From: Plasmopara viticola
Lineage: Eukaryota > Oomycota > Peronosporomycetes > Peronosporales > Peronosporaceae
Length of the DNA stretch: 64,000 nt
Direction of reading: 5' to 3'
Assembly (NCBI GenBank): GCA_001695595.3
Contig: MBPM02000188.1
Span: forward strand, 1-64,000
Shown here: piece by piece, positions 51,624-63,000 of the stretch
Layout: every line of letters begins with the position of its first letter
How positions within the stretch are numbered: position 1 is the stretch's first letter
The notes under the pieces: generated by a model
The model's input: only the letters and a program-made list of their open reading frames with translations
What the model was told of the DNA's origin: nothing
The model's database searches: none
Translations under genes and position numbers: made by a program

Positions 51624-53825
51624 GCCAGTGTGTCGGACATGGGTCTGCTGCAAATTGGCTGAGTACCCCCACTGCCGCAGCGAGATCCGGACGCGTACCA
51701 ACCATAAGATACATCAGGCAACCAATAGCATTTCGATATGGCACACCGGTCATGGTTTCACCGTGTTTGCATCCTCCTTCGCACATTGACTTGGTAAGTT
51801 TGAGTCCTGGATCTTGCGGAGTTCTGACGGGCTTGCTCTTTTCCATATTGAACTTGGTTAAAATTTCGCACGCGAACTTGGTTTGCCGCATCGTCAGAGT
51901 CCCGATCTTCAAATTTTGCTCGATCTCAATTCCAAGAAAGAAGTGAAGTTGCCCCAAATCCGTCATCTCGAATCGTTTGCTGAGTGCGTGCTTGGTTTCC
52001 TGGAGCATCTTGCTAGCATTGCAGGCCAAAATTAGATCGTCGACGTAAAGTGCTACGAACATCATGTCATGGCCATCCCGCTTCACATACACGCAGTGAT
52101 CAGATTCACACTTCTTGAAGTCCAGACCCAACATGAAGTCGTCAATGGTTTTGTTCCACATGCGAGGCGATTGCTTCAGCCCGTACAGTGACCGCTGTAA
52201 CTTGCACACGTAGTCTGGGTTGGCCTTGTCTGTAAAGCCGTCAGGCTGCGTCATGTAGATATCTTCGTCAAGCTGGCCGTTGGGAAACGCTGTTTTGACA
52301 TCCATCTGATGAAGTGCGAGTCCGTACTTGGCAGCCAGACTGAGTAAAATCCGAATCGACGTAAACTTGGCCACAGGTGCAAACGTTTCTTCATAATCAA
52401 TGCCGAATTTTTGAGAGAACCCTTTGGCCACCAAACGCGCTTTGAATCGCTCGACTTCGCCGGCTTGATTCTCCTTGACACGAAACACCCATCGATTGCC
52501 GATTGCCTTGCGTCCTTTTGGTAGTGGTACGAGCGTCCATGTCTTGTTCTTTTGTAGCGAGTCCATTTCCGAATCGCATGCCTTCTTCCATTTAGCTGCG
52601 TCGTCGGATTCCATCGCCGACTTAAAGGTGGTCGGCAACTCTCCCACTGAATCCACAACGTACGCAGCCTCAAAGTCTTGCGCTGTGGCTGACATTTCTT
52701 CAAGTGATTGATATCGACTTTGTCGTTTAGACCTTGGCACTTCAGTTGCTTTTTCGAGCGATTGGGTCCGTTGGTGACGCTTACTGCCAGGCTCAACCTC
52801 TTCTTCCTGCGCAGATTCCTCGGCTTCGTATTCCATCTGGTCATGCTGTGAGGATTCCTGATCGGTCGCTTCATTATCATCCTGAACAACAACTTCATTG
52901 TAGCGACGGTTGCTCCTCCCACTGTCAAAAGTATCTTCCATAAACTTTGCGTCACGACTCACCAGCACACGACCACTTTCTATTTCTTCAAAGCGATACG
53001 CTTTCTCATGTTCCGAGTAGCCAAGAAATCGACAGCGTACTGACCGAGCGTCAAACTTGCTGCGCTTTTCCTTCGGAATCGAGACAAAAGCATGGCATCC
53101 GAAAACCTTCAAATTCGTCAGCACAGGTCTTCTTTTAGTCCAAACTTGATATGGCGATTTATCCATAGCAATACCTCGCGTCGGGCAACGATTGCGAAGG
53201 AAAGCGGAGGTCATAACAGCCTCTCCCCAATAAGTCTTTGGAAGTCCAGCGTGCTCGATCATGCATCTTGCACATTCCACCAAAGTCCGGTTCATGCGTT
53301 CAGCCACTCCATTAAGCTGTGGTGTATAAGGAGGCGTAAACTTCTGCTCGATACCACGTCGCTTGTAGAACTTGGCCATGTCACCCGATGTGTACTCACC
53401 TCCATTATCGCAGCGAAGTACTTTGACAACTTTGCCAGTCTGAGTTTCGGCAAACGCAACAAACTCGGCAAATTTGGTGGCAACTTCAGACTTGTTTCGC
53501 AGCAAAAATACCGTTGTAAAGTGCGAGTACTCGTCGGTGAAAGTGACAAAATACCGCTTGCCGCTAAAAGTCGTCGACTGCATAGGTCCACACACATCAC
53601 TGTGAATTACTTCCAACAGTTTCTTTGCATGATAAGGCGACTTTGGCATAAAACTCACTCGCGTTTGTTTGCCAAGTGCACAACCATTACACAGCTCCCA
53701 CTGTTTCACGGAAGCAAGGTCAATGCCAACACCATAGTTTTTCTTGACGATAGTTTCCAAACCACTATGTCCAATGTGCCCAAGTCGAAGGTGCCAGAGG
53801 TACGAAGTGGTGTCCCCATGACATC
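51624..53825 (-). pseudogene. gag-pol: B10 integrase, linker and RT piece
   Basis: This continuous minus-strand frame runs from HGDTTSYLWHLRLGHIGHSG and CNGCALGK through HSDVCGPM, LRCDNGGEY, NGVAERMN and the long acidic linker, then RT with HQMDVKTAFPNGQLDEDIYM and LYVDDLILACN near 52040. RT ends at the B12 insertion (GTRPDLAAAVGVLSQF, PTHW). It differs from the B13 equivalent by only a handful of substitutions, for example CNGC against CDGC. A7 enters at its right end with the duplication ACATC (53821-53825). Both ends run openly into LTR sequence, so flanking codons of the long open frame are not native. Confidence 0.9.
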
Positions 53826-54128
53826 TGTTGGAAGTTGCGACGGAGTGAGGCTTGAAAAAGGCGAGGCGAAGGGAGTTCTTGATCGATTGACCAAGAAGAC
53901 ACTTGAGCTGTAGATGGGAGATTTGAAAGTGATTCATTTACTGTTAGTTCTAGCTGATGAGACATGCACTAGCTCTTCCTATCATTTAGTTCGTCTAATC
54001 ACAATCATTCCTTTACTCGTCCAATCATCCTACTCGTCTAATCAACGTGCGATCGTATTGGACCGGTTCGGGCTAACCGGTTAATGGGTGCAACCTTTAA
54101 GTTCGGATTGTACCGGTAACCCTCAATA
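53826..54128 (-). repeat. 3' LTR of A7
   Basis: It is preceded on the coding strand by the polypurine tract ATTGAGGGGGCG. It contains paired ACCGGT words and GATTRGACGA repeats. Confidence 0.92.
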
Positions 54129-54135
54129 CGCCCCC

Positions 54136-57100
54136 TCAATGCGAACTTCCATGGATGCCGAGAGCCGCCGTTAAGTCCTTGTGGCGTGGCCCTGATAGTC
54201 CCTTGGTCATAATGTCCGCCAGCATGATCGTCGTCTCACAGTACTTGAGCTTGACTTCTCCGCGCTTGACCTCATCACGGATATGATGGTACTTTATGTC
54301 GACGTGTTTTGCGCGACCATGGTTACCGGGTTCTTGGTCATCTTGATGCATGATTGATTGTCCTCGAGAATGACGAGTTCCGGTCCTGCATCATTGGCCG
54401 TCATCATGATCTCGCATAGTAGACGATGAATCCACTTGCCTTCTTGGATGGCCAGACTCAGCGCGATGTATTCGGCTTCGCTCGTTGACAGCGACACACT
54501 TGCTTGTTTCTTGCTTCCCCAGCTGATGGGTGCACCAAGCACCATAAAAACGTAGCCCGACGTTGACTTGCGATCCGCGTGGTCACCAGCCCAATCCGCG
54601 TCGGAGTAACCTCGGAAGTCGATTTCGCCGCTTGGTTGATAGCGTAGTCCGTGCGACTTGGTGCCTTGAAGGTAGCGGAAAATACGCTTGACGGCAGTCC
54701 AATGTTCTTGTTGCGGGTTCTCCATGAACCGCGACACATAGCCCACGGCGTATGCAATATCCGGGCGCGTCGCTGTCATCAAGTGCATCAAAGCACCCAC
54801 TGCTTCTCGAAACGGAGCATCCACCTTGGTTGCACTCTTGCTTGGCAATAGTTGAGTGCTCAAGTCGACCGGGCTGACAGTGGCCTTACAGTCATTCATC
54901 CCAAAACGCTTGAGAATGTCATTGATGTAGCGTCGCTGGCACATGATAACACCGCCGTTGGGTTCATCCACCAACTCGATGCCCAGCACAAATGTGCACT
55001 TGCCACTGTCCGTCATCTCGAAACGCGTCTTGAGGTCGCACTTCGTCTGCTCGATCAGGTCTCGTGAGCTGCCTGTGACCAAAACATCGTCCACGTAGAT
55101 CAGGACCAGCACGCAGTGACCGTTCACCAACTTGATGTACAGACATGGGTCGAAGTCCGAAACTTGGAAACCAATCGAGCACACGAATTCGTCGAAAGTC
55201 TCATTCCAGACGCGCGAGGCTTGCTTGAGACCGTAGATCGCTTTCACCAGTTCAAGGCAGTTGAAGTCGCCATCCATTTCGACGCCTTCAGGGATGACGC
55301 AGAACACTTTCTCCTTCATCACACCGTACAGGAACGCTGTCACAACATCGAGTTGGTCCAAAGGCCAGTCGAAGTGCTTGGTGACTGCGACAATCATTCG
55401 TAGAGTCGCGTATTTGACGACCGGTGAGAACGTCTCCATGTAGTCGATCCCGTATTTCTGCTTGAATCCTTTAGCAACGAGGCGCGCCTTGAATTTCTCG
55501 ATCGAGCCATCCGCCTTTCGCTTGATCTTGAATACCCATTTGGTATCAATGGCGCGTTGGTTGGTCGGCAACTTGGCAGCACGAAAGACTCCGCGAAGAC
55601 GCATCGACTCCAGCTCGGCTTGAATGGCCTTGCGCCAGTGCACTTGGTCTGGTCCATTGACTGCGTCTCGAAAAGTTGCAGGCTCAGCCAGATCGCTTGC
55701 TTCGACCGCGTTGGCACTGGCTCGCCAAAATGTTGGCGGCGTGGAATCATCATCTTGATCACTAGTCCCTTTTTCTTCCTCGTCAATCAGTACATCTCGC
55801 GTCCTTGATCGACTTCTCCGGTGGTGGTCGTGTTCATTGTCCGGCGCACTTAATTCTTCCAGTCCTCTTTGACGATGACCCGAGCGTACGACATTCGTGT
55901 CCTGTCGTGCTTTACGCTTGCCAGTCTGCTTGTAGTTGACTTGACGCACGCTGTCCTCGTTTATCTCAAGCAAATCGAGATCCAGCACCGCATCCTCCAG
56001 GTCTTCATGTGGTGAGTCCGCCGAAAGTCCAAAGCTTGATTCATCAAAGTTGACGTCCCGACTGATGACTATTTGTCCGGCCTCGATGTCGAATACTCGA
56101 TACGCTTTGGAGACTTCTTCGTACCCCATGAACAGTCCGACACGGGCCTTGGGGTCCCACTTGAGGCGCCTTTCACTTGGGGTCAGGATGTGCGCTCGAC
56201 ACCCAAAAACGCGCATGTGTTTGACGCTTGGCTTGGAATTGTGCACGATTTCGTACGGTGTCATGTGGGGAATCTTGGGCGATGGCAGTCGGTTCTTCAC
56301 GTAGATCGCCGTCATTGCTGCTTCGGCCCAGAAACACTTGTCCAGTTTTGCATGATGCAGCAGACTCCGGCCGATGGTGACAATTGTTCTGATGGCCCGC
56401 TCTGCCGTCCCGTTGGTTTGATGCGCATACGGGACGGTGACCTGTTGCTCGATGCCTTCATCTTCGTAGAACATCTTGAGAGAGTTGGCAGCGAATTCTC
56501 GAGCTCCATCGTGGCGAACAAACTTGACCTTCTTCTCGAAATGGTGCTGAATTTTGACGATGAAGTTCCGGATGCAGTCTTCACTCTCGGACTTGGATCT
56601 CAAACAGAATCCCTTCATGCAGCCACTTGCTTCGTCCACGATCAATAGCAGATATCTGCTGCCACCAATCGACGCTTGTTCCATGGGGCCACAGATGTCA
56701 AAGTGAAGAAGCTCGAAGGTGTCGTAGCAGCGCTTGTCACGGTTGCTTGGGAATGGTTTTTGGACCATCTTTCCTTGCTGACAGCCGAGACACACGCTTG
56801 ATCCACTTGACTTCGCAGGCATGGTCGCATCCTTGATCATGCCACTTGTGATCATTTTTCGAAGAACATCTAGTGGCGCATGACCCATGCGTGCATGAAA
56901 ATCAGCAGATCTGGAGCTCGTCACCATGTTTGCAGATCTTTGCGGTGTCCGAAGCCAGTATAGTCCATCAGCGAGGTCCGCCGTTGCCACTACTTGAGTC
57001 GAGTTCTTGCATGCTACATGCATTTTGGAACCGTCGAACACCACTCGAAACTTGCCGGTCTTGTTTATCTGCGGCACCGACAGCAGATTCTTGTTCATGT

Positions 57101-57491
57101 TCGGCACGAACAACGCATTCTTGATCTCGATGTCTTGTTCATCGCCATTGGGTAGAACCACCCGTTCGATGATGGTTCCCACACCCTTGATTACAGCTTT
57201 CCTGCCATCAGCCACCGAAAGTTCGCCTCCATCTTGTTCGTTGAGGCTTGTAAACTTGGCCTTGTCGTTGCAGATGTGGTGCGTTGCGCCGCTGTCGACC
57301 GCCCACATCCCTGGCATACTCTTGCCCGTTGATAATCCACATTCAAGCGAAACTGCAAAGGCGACTCGATCATGGTATTCGTAGTCGTCGTCGTTGCGCC
57401 ATTGGACATTGTTGGCCCCGCGTCCACGACCATTGCCGCCGCGTCTTGGCCCTTTGTTTTCAGCTTTCTGCCTGGTCCAGCACCGATCCAC
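54136..57491 (-). CDS. gag-pol: A7 protease-integrase-RT-RNase H
   Basis: An open frame of 1065 codons (57491 to 54294) runs from the second half of the zinc knuckle, with protease [11 protein letters not shown] near residue 65. The integrase finger [12 protein letters not shown]...CLGCQQGK and acidic residues in [17 protein letters not shown] and TNGTAERA follow. RT carries [35 protein letters not shown] and [11 protein letters not shown] near 55095. RNase H carries [18 protein letters not shown] and [10 protein letters not shown]. One base is missing near 54325 (AACCCGGTAACC), so the last 60 codons ([13 protein letters not shown] to GIHGSSH, stop 54136) are in another frame. Everything catalytic is upstream of that. 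Confidence 0.92.
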
Positions 57492-58186
57492 CGAGTGCCC
57501 CAGTCTTCCGCAATACGTGCATTGGTGCGGCTCACGTTCGGCACTGAACGCTTTCGCAGCGTTTCAGTCTTCACCACCGTAGCCTTCGCACCTTGCCTCT
57601 TGATATGCTCGTTCGTCAGTACTCTCACGACGTCCCGCGATCGAAGCTCGTTGCTGCTCATCTCCAAGTTGAGAACGACGTTCTCGAAGCTCTTGGGCAG
57701 ACTGCGCAGCAAACAGATCGCAACGTCCTCGTCCTCCATCTTGGCGCCGATGCTGCTTAGCTTGGCCGCGATGTTGAGGACCTCATTGCAATGATGCAAC
57801 ACATTGCCGCCTTCCGCCATCTCCATGCTGAATAGCTGGCGCTTCAAGTAGATACGCCCAGCCTTCTGCGACCCGCCGTAGAGTGTCTTGATGCGTGTCC
57901 ACGCCACCCATGCTTCCTCACAGTCGTCAACCACATGATGGTAGTCCGCGTCCATATGCAGGAGCAAAAGACCGAAAGCGACGTTGCTCGACTTGACGTA
58001 GTCGTCCGAAGCGCGAGGATCCGTAAACGTCGGTGTCACCTCACGGTTCACGACATGCCAGACTGACTTGGTCAGGAACACGCCACGCATGTAGCGGTTC
58101 CAAGTCGCGTAGTTGTCTCCATTGAATTTGTCAATGGAGATCTTGGCCGTGGAATCTTGCGAAGAGGACATGGCGCTTGGGCTCAT
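57460..58186 (-). CDS. gag: A7 Gag
   Basis: It starts at the ATG in the primer-binding site: [33 protein letters not shown]. The copia Gag region follows ([46 protein letters not shown]). One base is missing near 57566 (ACTGAAACGCTG where other copies read ACTGAAGACGC). The knuckle [14 protein letters not shown] and the rest are in the frame of the long pol ORF. With that base in place gag and pol would be a single frame, as in B12 and B13. Confidence 0.9.
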
Positions 58187-58190
58187 AACC

Positions 58191-58493
58191 TGTTGGAAGT
58201 TGCGACGGAGTGAGGCTTGAAAAAGGCGAGGCGAAGGGAGTTCTTGATCGATTGACCAAGAAGACACTTGAGCTGTAGATGGGAGATTTGAAAGTGATTC
58301 ATTTAATGTTAGTTCTAGCTGATGAGACATGCACTAGCTCTTCCTATCATTTAGTTCGTCTAATCACAATCATTCCTTTACTCGTCCAATCATCCTACTC
58401 GTCTAATCAACGTGCGATCGTATTGGACCGGTTCGGGCTAACCGGTTAATGGGTGCAACCTTTAAGTTCGGATTGTACCGGTAACCCTCAATA
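58191..58493 (-). repeat. 5' LTR of A7
   Basis: This 303-bp LTR is nearly identical to the 3' LTR. On the coding strand it starts TATTGAGGGTTACCGG and ends TTCCAACA. Confidence 0.92.
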
Positions 58494-59813
58494 ACATCCC
58501 GACGAGCTTGTCACATTGGCTTCGTTGGTGCTGACTGGCGTCATACACAGTTTAAACAGCCCTTTGCCCTCGCGGGCTCCAAGCTTCCACTGCATTCCCT
58601 TTGCCTGCGCAAAACAGCCATCGGCTTCGAACGTGACTGGTCCAACATCTTTTGTAAATCGTCCAACAGAGAAAAGATTGCGCGATAGCTTTGGAATATG
58701 CCATACTCCACGAAGCATGCCCTTCTTGTTTCCGTGGGCCGTCTTCAGAGACATTATAATGTCGCCAGTCCCGATCGCTTGAACAACACCGTCGTCTGCG
58801 AGATGTACATCCACCGGAGGAATTTCCTTGTAATTTCTCATGAACTCTCTTGAAAAAGTCATGTGCTGCGTTGCACCCGAGTCAACCAGCCATACACAAC
58901 TCGACTTGGTGGTGCTTGAGTTTCCACCAACCGAGAAGAGAAAATCACCAGAGTCGACTTCGCTCTGCGCGATATTTGCACGCTGTGCTGGCCGTTGTCG
59001 ATCTGCGTTTTCACGAATTCTCACGGGGCACTTGGCGATTCAATGCCCGTGTTCTCCACAGTAATGGCACGCACTGCTGGCCTTAGCAGTCGCTTGTCGT
59101 CCCTTGCGCCGTCCGTTGTCCGACGTCACAAACGCTTGTCCTTGCCCGTGCGCGGCTCCATCGACGCCGCCACCTTGTTCCTTGCGTTTCATCTCTTCGT
59201 GTAACAGACGCGACGTCACAAGCTCCCATGTCAGCGTGTCCGAGCGCGACTCCAGCGCCGTGATGAGGAACTGGTACGAATCACACAGACTTCCAAGAAG
59301 CGTGATTACCAGGTCGTCCTCACTCACCGGGGCGCCCACCGCGTCAAGCTGCTCGGCCAACGTCTTGAGCTTGTTGATGTGCTCTAGCACACCGTCGCCA
59401 TCCTCCATCATCGTCGTGAAGAACCTGCGACGAAGGAAGAGCTTGTTTGCCAGGCTCCTCTTCTCGAAGTGTCCTTCCAATCTTGACCATGCATCATACG
59501 CATCCTTGGCCGAGCGAACCAGAGGCAGCTGCGAGTCCTCCATCGCAAGACAGATTATCGCCAGCGCCTTTCGAGCCTTACGCTTAAAGGTCGACTGGTC
59601 CATCGGGTTACTCAGCTGCTCAAGCTTTTTCTCCCCGCTCGCAACTTCCCAGAGGTCGCGCTCCTCCAACACCATTCGCATTTTGAACTTCCACGTATGG
59701 AAGTTCGTTCCGTCGAACTTGTTGATTCGGCTCGGTGTGGCGTCCATGGTGGCGGCGAAGGCGGTGTCAGAGGCGGGGGCGAAGAAGGCAGAGTCTGCGG
59801 GGCTTGGGCTCAT
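58494..59813 (-). pseudogene. gag-pol: B10 gag and protease piece
   Basis: On the minus strand, MSPSPADSAFFAPASDTAF begins in the primer-binding site, with MDATPSRINKFDG as second ATG. Gag is intact to the zinc knuckle CHYCGEHGH, where the next codon, TGG in B13, is TGA (59037-59039). The frame then continues (IRENADRQRPAQRANIAQ) with protease VDSGATQHM near 58880 and DVHLADDGVVQAIGTGDI. It stops at the A7 insertion. K replaces I in SGEKKLEQ compared with other copies. Confidence 0.9.
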
Positions 59814-59817
59814 AACC

Positions 59818-60097
59818 TATTGAATAAAGGTCACTTGAGCTGAAGATGGCAAAATGCAAAGTAAATATATTTAATGGTCCTTAGTTCACAACTACATGCT
59901 ACCTCTAAGCCAATGATTTATCTAAGCCAATCAGAATGACTCACCATCCGGGCGCAATCATCTTCCCATCCCGAAACCGATCTTTTGCCCATCTTGAACC
60001 CGCTCTTTAAGTCAGTCATCAACTGATTGCAGATACCGGTACTTACCGGTATGAAGTCGCTGGTCGAGGCGTTACTTTTACAGCATCTTCGACAACA
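59818..60097 (-). repeat. LTR shared by B10 (5') and B13 (3')
   Basis: This 280-bp LTR is bounded on the left by the B10 primer-binding site and on the right by the GAGTCGAGTGGGAG tract of B13. No target-site duplication lies on either side, so it belongs to both internal regions. Confidence 0.9.
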
Positions 60098-63000
60098 CTC
60101 CCACTCGACTCGTCAGCCTTCGCCTTCTGTATACCAAGCTTGCTTCGGAGTACACAAAACTGCATCGCAGGAATCGGCTTGGTCATTATGTCGGCAAGCA
60201 TGTCGAGAGTAGAGATGTACTCGAGAATCACTTGACCATCTTCAACCTTTTCACGTACAAAATGGTATCGAATGTCGATGTGCTTGGTTCGTGTATGTGC
60301 TTCCGGGTTCCTCGCTAGTGCAATCGAGCCTTGATTATCTTCATAAATCTTGACCGCTGTATCCGGGGACATCTCTCCCAGCTCACACATAAACGCCTTG
60401 AGCCATATTGCCTCTTGCGTAGCCTCTGACAATGCCATTTATTCAGCTTCCGTAGACGATAGTGCCACCGTACGCTGTTTCGTGCTCTTCCAGCTGACAC
60501 ATCCACCGCTCATCATAAAGGCATAGCCGCTTGAACTTCTTCGTAACATTGTATCTCCGGCCCAGTCCGCATCCGAAATCCCTGCAGTTTATCATGATCG
60601 CTGCTTGAAATTCAATACCGTGCGTCCTTGTACCTTGGATATACCTGAAGACTCTTTTTAACGCTTGCCAGTGTGTCGGACATGGGTCTGCTGCAAATTG
60701 GCTGAGTACCCCCACTGCCGCAGCGAGATCCGGACGCGTACCAACCATAAGATACATCAGGCAACCAATAGCATTTCGATATGGCACACCGGTCATGGTT
60801 TCACCGTGTTTGCATCCTCCTTCGCACATTGACTTGGTAAGTTTGAGTCCTGGATCTTGCGGAGTTCTGACGGGCTTGCTCTTTTCCATATTGAACTTGG
60901 TTAAAATTTCGCACGCGAACTTGGTTTGCCGCATCGTCAGAGTCCCGATCTTCAAATTTTGCTCGATCTCAATTCCAAGAAAGAAGTGAAGTTGCCCCAA
61001 ATCCGTCATCTCGAATCGTTTGCTGAGTGCGTGCTTGGTTTCCTGGAGCATCTTGCTAGCATTGCAGGCCAAAATTAGATCGTCGACGTAAAGTGCTACG
61101 AACATCATGTCATGGCCATCCCGCTTCACATACACGCAGTGATCAGATTCACACTTCTTGAAGTCCAGGCCCAACATGAAGTCGTCAATGGTTTTGTTCC
61201 ACATGCGAGGCGATTGCTTCAGCCCGTACAGTGACCGCTGTAACTTGCACACGTAGTCTGGGTTGGCCTTGTCTGTAAAGCCGTCAGGCTGCGTCATGTA
61301 GATATCTTCGTCAAGCTGGCCGTTGGGAAACGCTGTTTTGACATCCATCTGATGAAGTGCGAGTCCGTACTTGGCAGCCAGACTGAGTAAAATCCGAATC
61401 GACGTAAACTTGGCCACAGGTGCAAACGTTTCTTCATAATCAATGCCGAATTTTTGAGAGAACCCTTTGGCCACCAAACGCGCTTTGAATCGCTCGACTT
61501 CGCCGGCTTGATTCTCCTTGACACGAAACACCCATCGATTGCCGATTGCCTTGCGTCCTTTTGGTAGTGGTACGAGCGTCCATGTCTTGTTCTTTTGTAG
61601 CGAGTCCATTTCCGAATCGCATGCCTTCTTCCATTTAGCTGCGTCGTCGGATTCCATCGCCGACTTAAAGGTGGTCGGCAACTCTCCCACTGAATCCACA
61701 ACGTACGCAGCTTCAAAGTCTTGCGCTGTGGCTGACATTTCTTCAAGTGATTGATATCGACTTTGTCGTTTAGACCTTGGCACTTCAGTTGCTTTTTCGA
61801 GCGATTGGGTCCGTTGGTGACGCTTACTGCCAGGCTCAACCTCTTCTTCCTGCGCAGATTCCTCGGCTTCGTATTCCATCTGGTCATGCTGTGAGGATTC
61901 CTGATCGGTCGCTTCATCATCATCCTGAACAACAACTTCATTGTAGCGACGGTTGCTCCTCCCACTGTCAAAAGTATCTTCCATAAACTTTGCGTCACGA
62001 CTCACCAGCACACGACCACTTTCTATTTCTTCAAAGCGATACGCTTTCTCATGTTCCGAGTAGCCAAGAAATCGACAGCGTACTGACCGAGCGTCAAACT
62101 TGCTGCGCTTTTCCTTCGGAATCGAGACAAAAGCATGGCATCCGAAAACCTTCAAATTCGTCAGCACAGGTCTTCTTTTAGTCCAAACTTGGTATGGCGA
62201 TTTATCCATAGCAATACCTCGCGTCGGGCAACGATTGCGAAGGAAAGCGGAGGTCATAACAGCCTCTCCCCAATAAGTCTTTGGAAGTCCAGCGTGCTCG
62301 ATCATGCATCTTGCACATTCCACCAAAGTCCGGTTCATGCGTTCAGCCACTCCATTAAGCTGTGGTGTATAAGGAGGCGTAAACTTCTGCTCGATACCAC
62401 GTCGCTTGCAGAACTTGGCCATGTCACCCGATGTGTACTCACCTCCATTATCGCAGCGAAGTACTTTGACAACTTTGCCAGTCTGAGTTTCGGCAAACGC
62501 AACAAACTCGGCAAATTTGGTGGCAACTTCAGACTTGTTTCGCAGCAAAAATACCGTTGTAAAGTGCGAGTACTCGTCGGTGAAAGTGACAAAATACCGC
62601 TTGCCGCTAAAAGTCGTCGACTGCATAGGTCCACACACATCACTGTGAATTACTTCCAACAGTTTCTTTGCATGATAAGGCGACTTTGGCATAAAACTCA
62701 CTCGCGTTTGTTTGCCAAGTGCACAACCATCACACAGCTCCCACTGTTTCACGGAAGCGAGGTCAATGCCAACACCATAGTTTTTCTTGACGATAGTTTC
62801 CAGACCACTATGTCCAATGTGCCCAAGTCGAAGGTGCCAGAGGTACGAAGTGGTGTCCCCATGACATCCCGACGAGCTTGTCACATTGGCTTCGTTGGTG
62901 CTGACTGGCGTCATACACAGTTTAAACAGCCCTTTGCCCTCGCGGGCTCCAAGCTTCCACTGCATTCCCTTTGCCTGCGCAAAACAGCCATCGGCTTCGA

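Larger units (their letters stand above)
53826..58493 (-). mobile_element. Copia element A7 (family A, minus), nearly intact
   Basis: LTRs of 303 bp lie at 53826-54128 (3') and 58191-58493 (5'). The duplication is ACATC at 53821-53825 and 58494-58498. The LTRs differ at about one position (CTGTTAG against ATGTTAG). On the coding strand the ends are TATTGAGG...CCAACA, so TA..CA. Only two one-base losses disturb the polyprotein. Confidence 0.95.
41485..60097 (-). mobile_element. Copia element B10 (family B, minus), with three nested elements
   Basis: The 3' LTR is 41485-41764 and the 5' LTR 59818-60097. Removing B11, B12 and A7 leaves an element of about 4.7 kb in pieces: 41765-42225, 46867-46984, 51624-53825 and 58494-59817. 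The pieces align end to end with B13. The 5' LTR is followed directly by the RNase H end of B13 instead of a target-site duplication, so B10 and B13 share it. Confidence 0.92.

Noticed and set aside
51538..53937. A 799-codon open frame taken as one protein
   Set aside because: Its first 37 or so codons are A7 LTR and its last 19 are B12 LTR. Only 51624-53825 is native B10 pol.
53826..54128. Host promoter or gene in the region between B10 pieces
   Set aside because: It is fully explained as the 3' LTR of A7, with a matching copy at 58191-58493.
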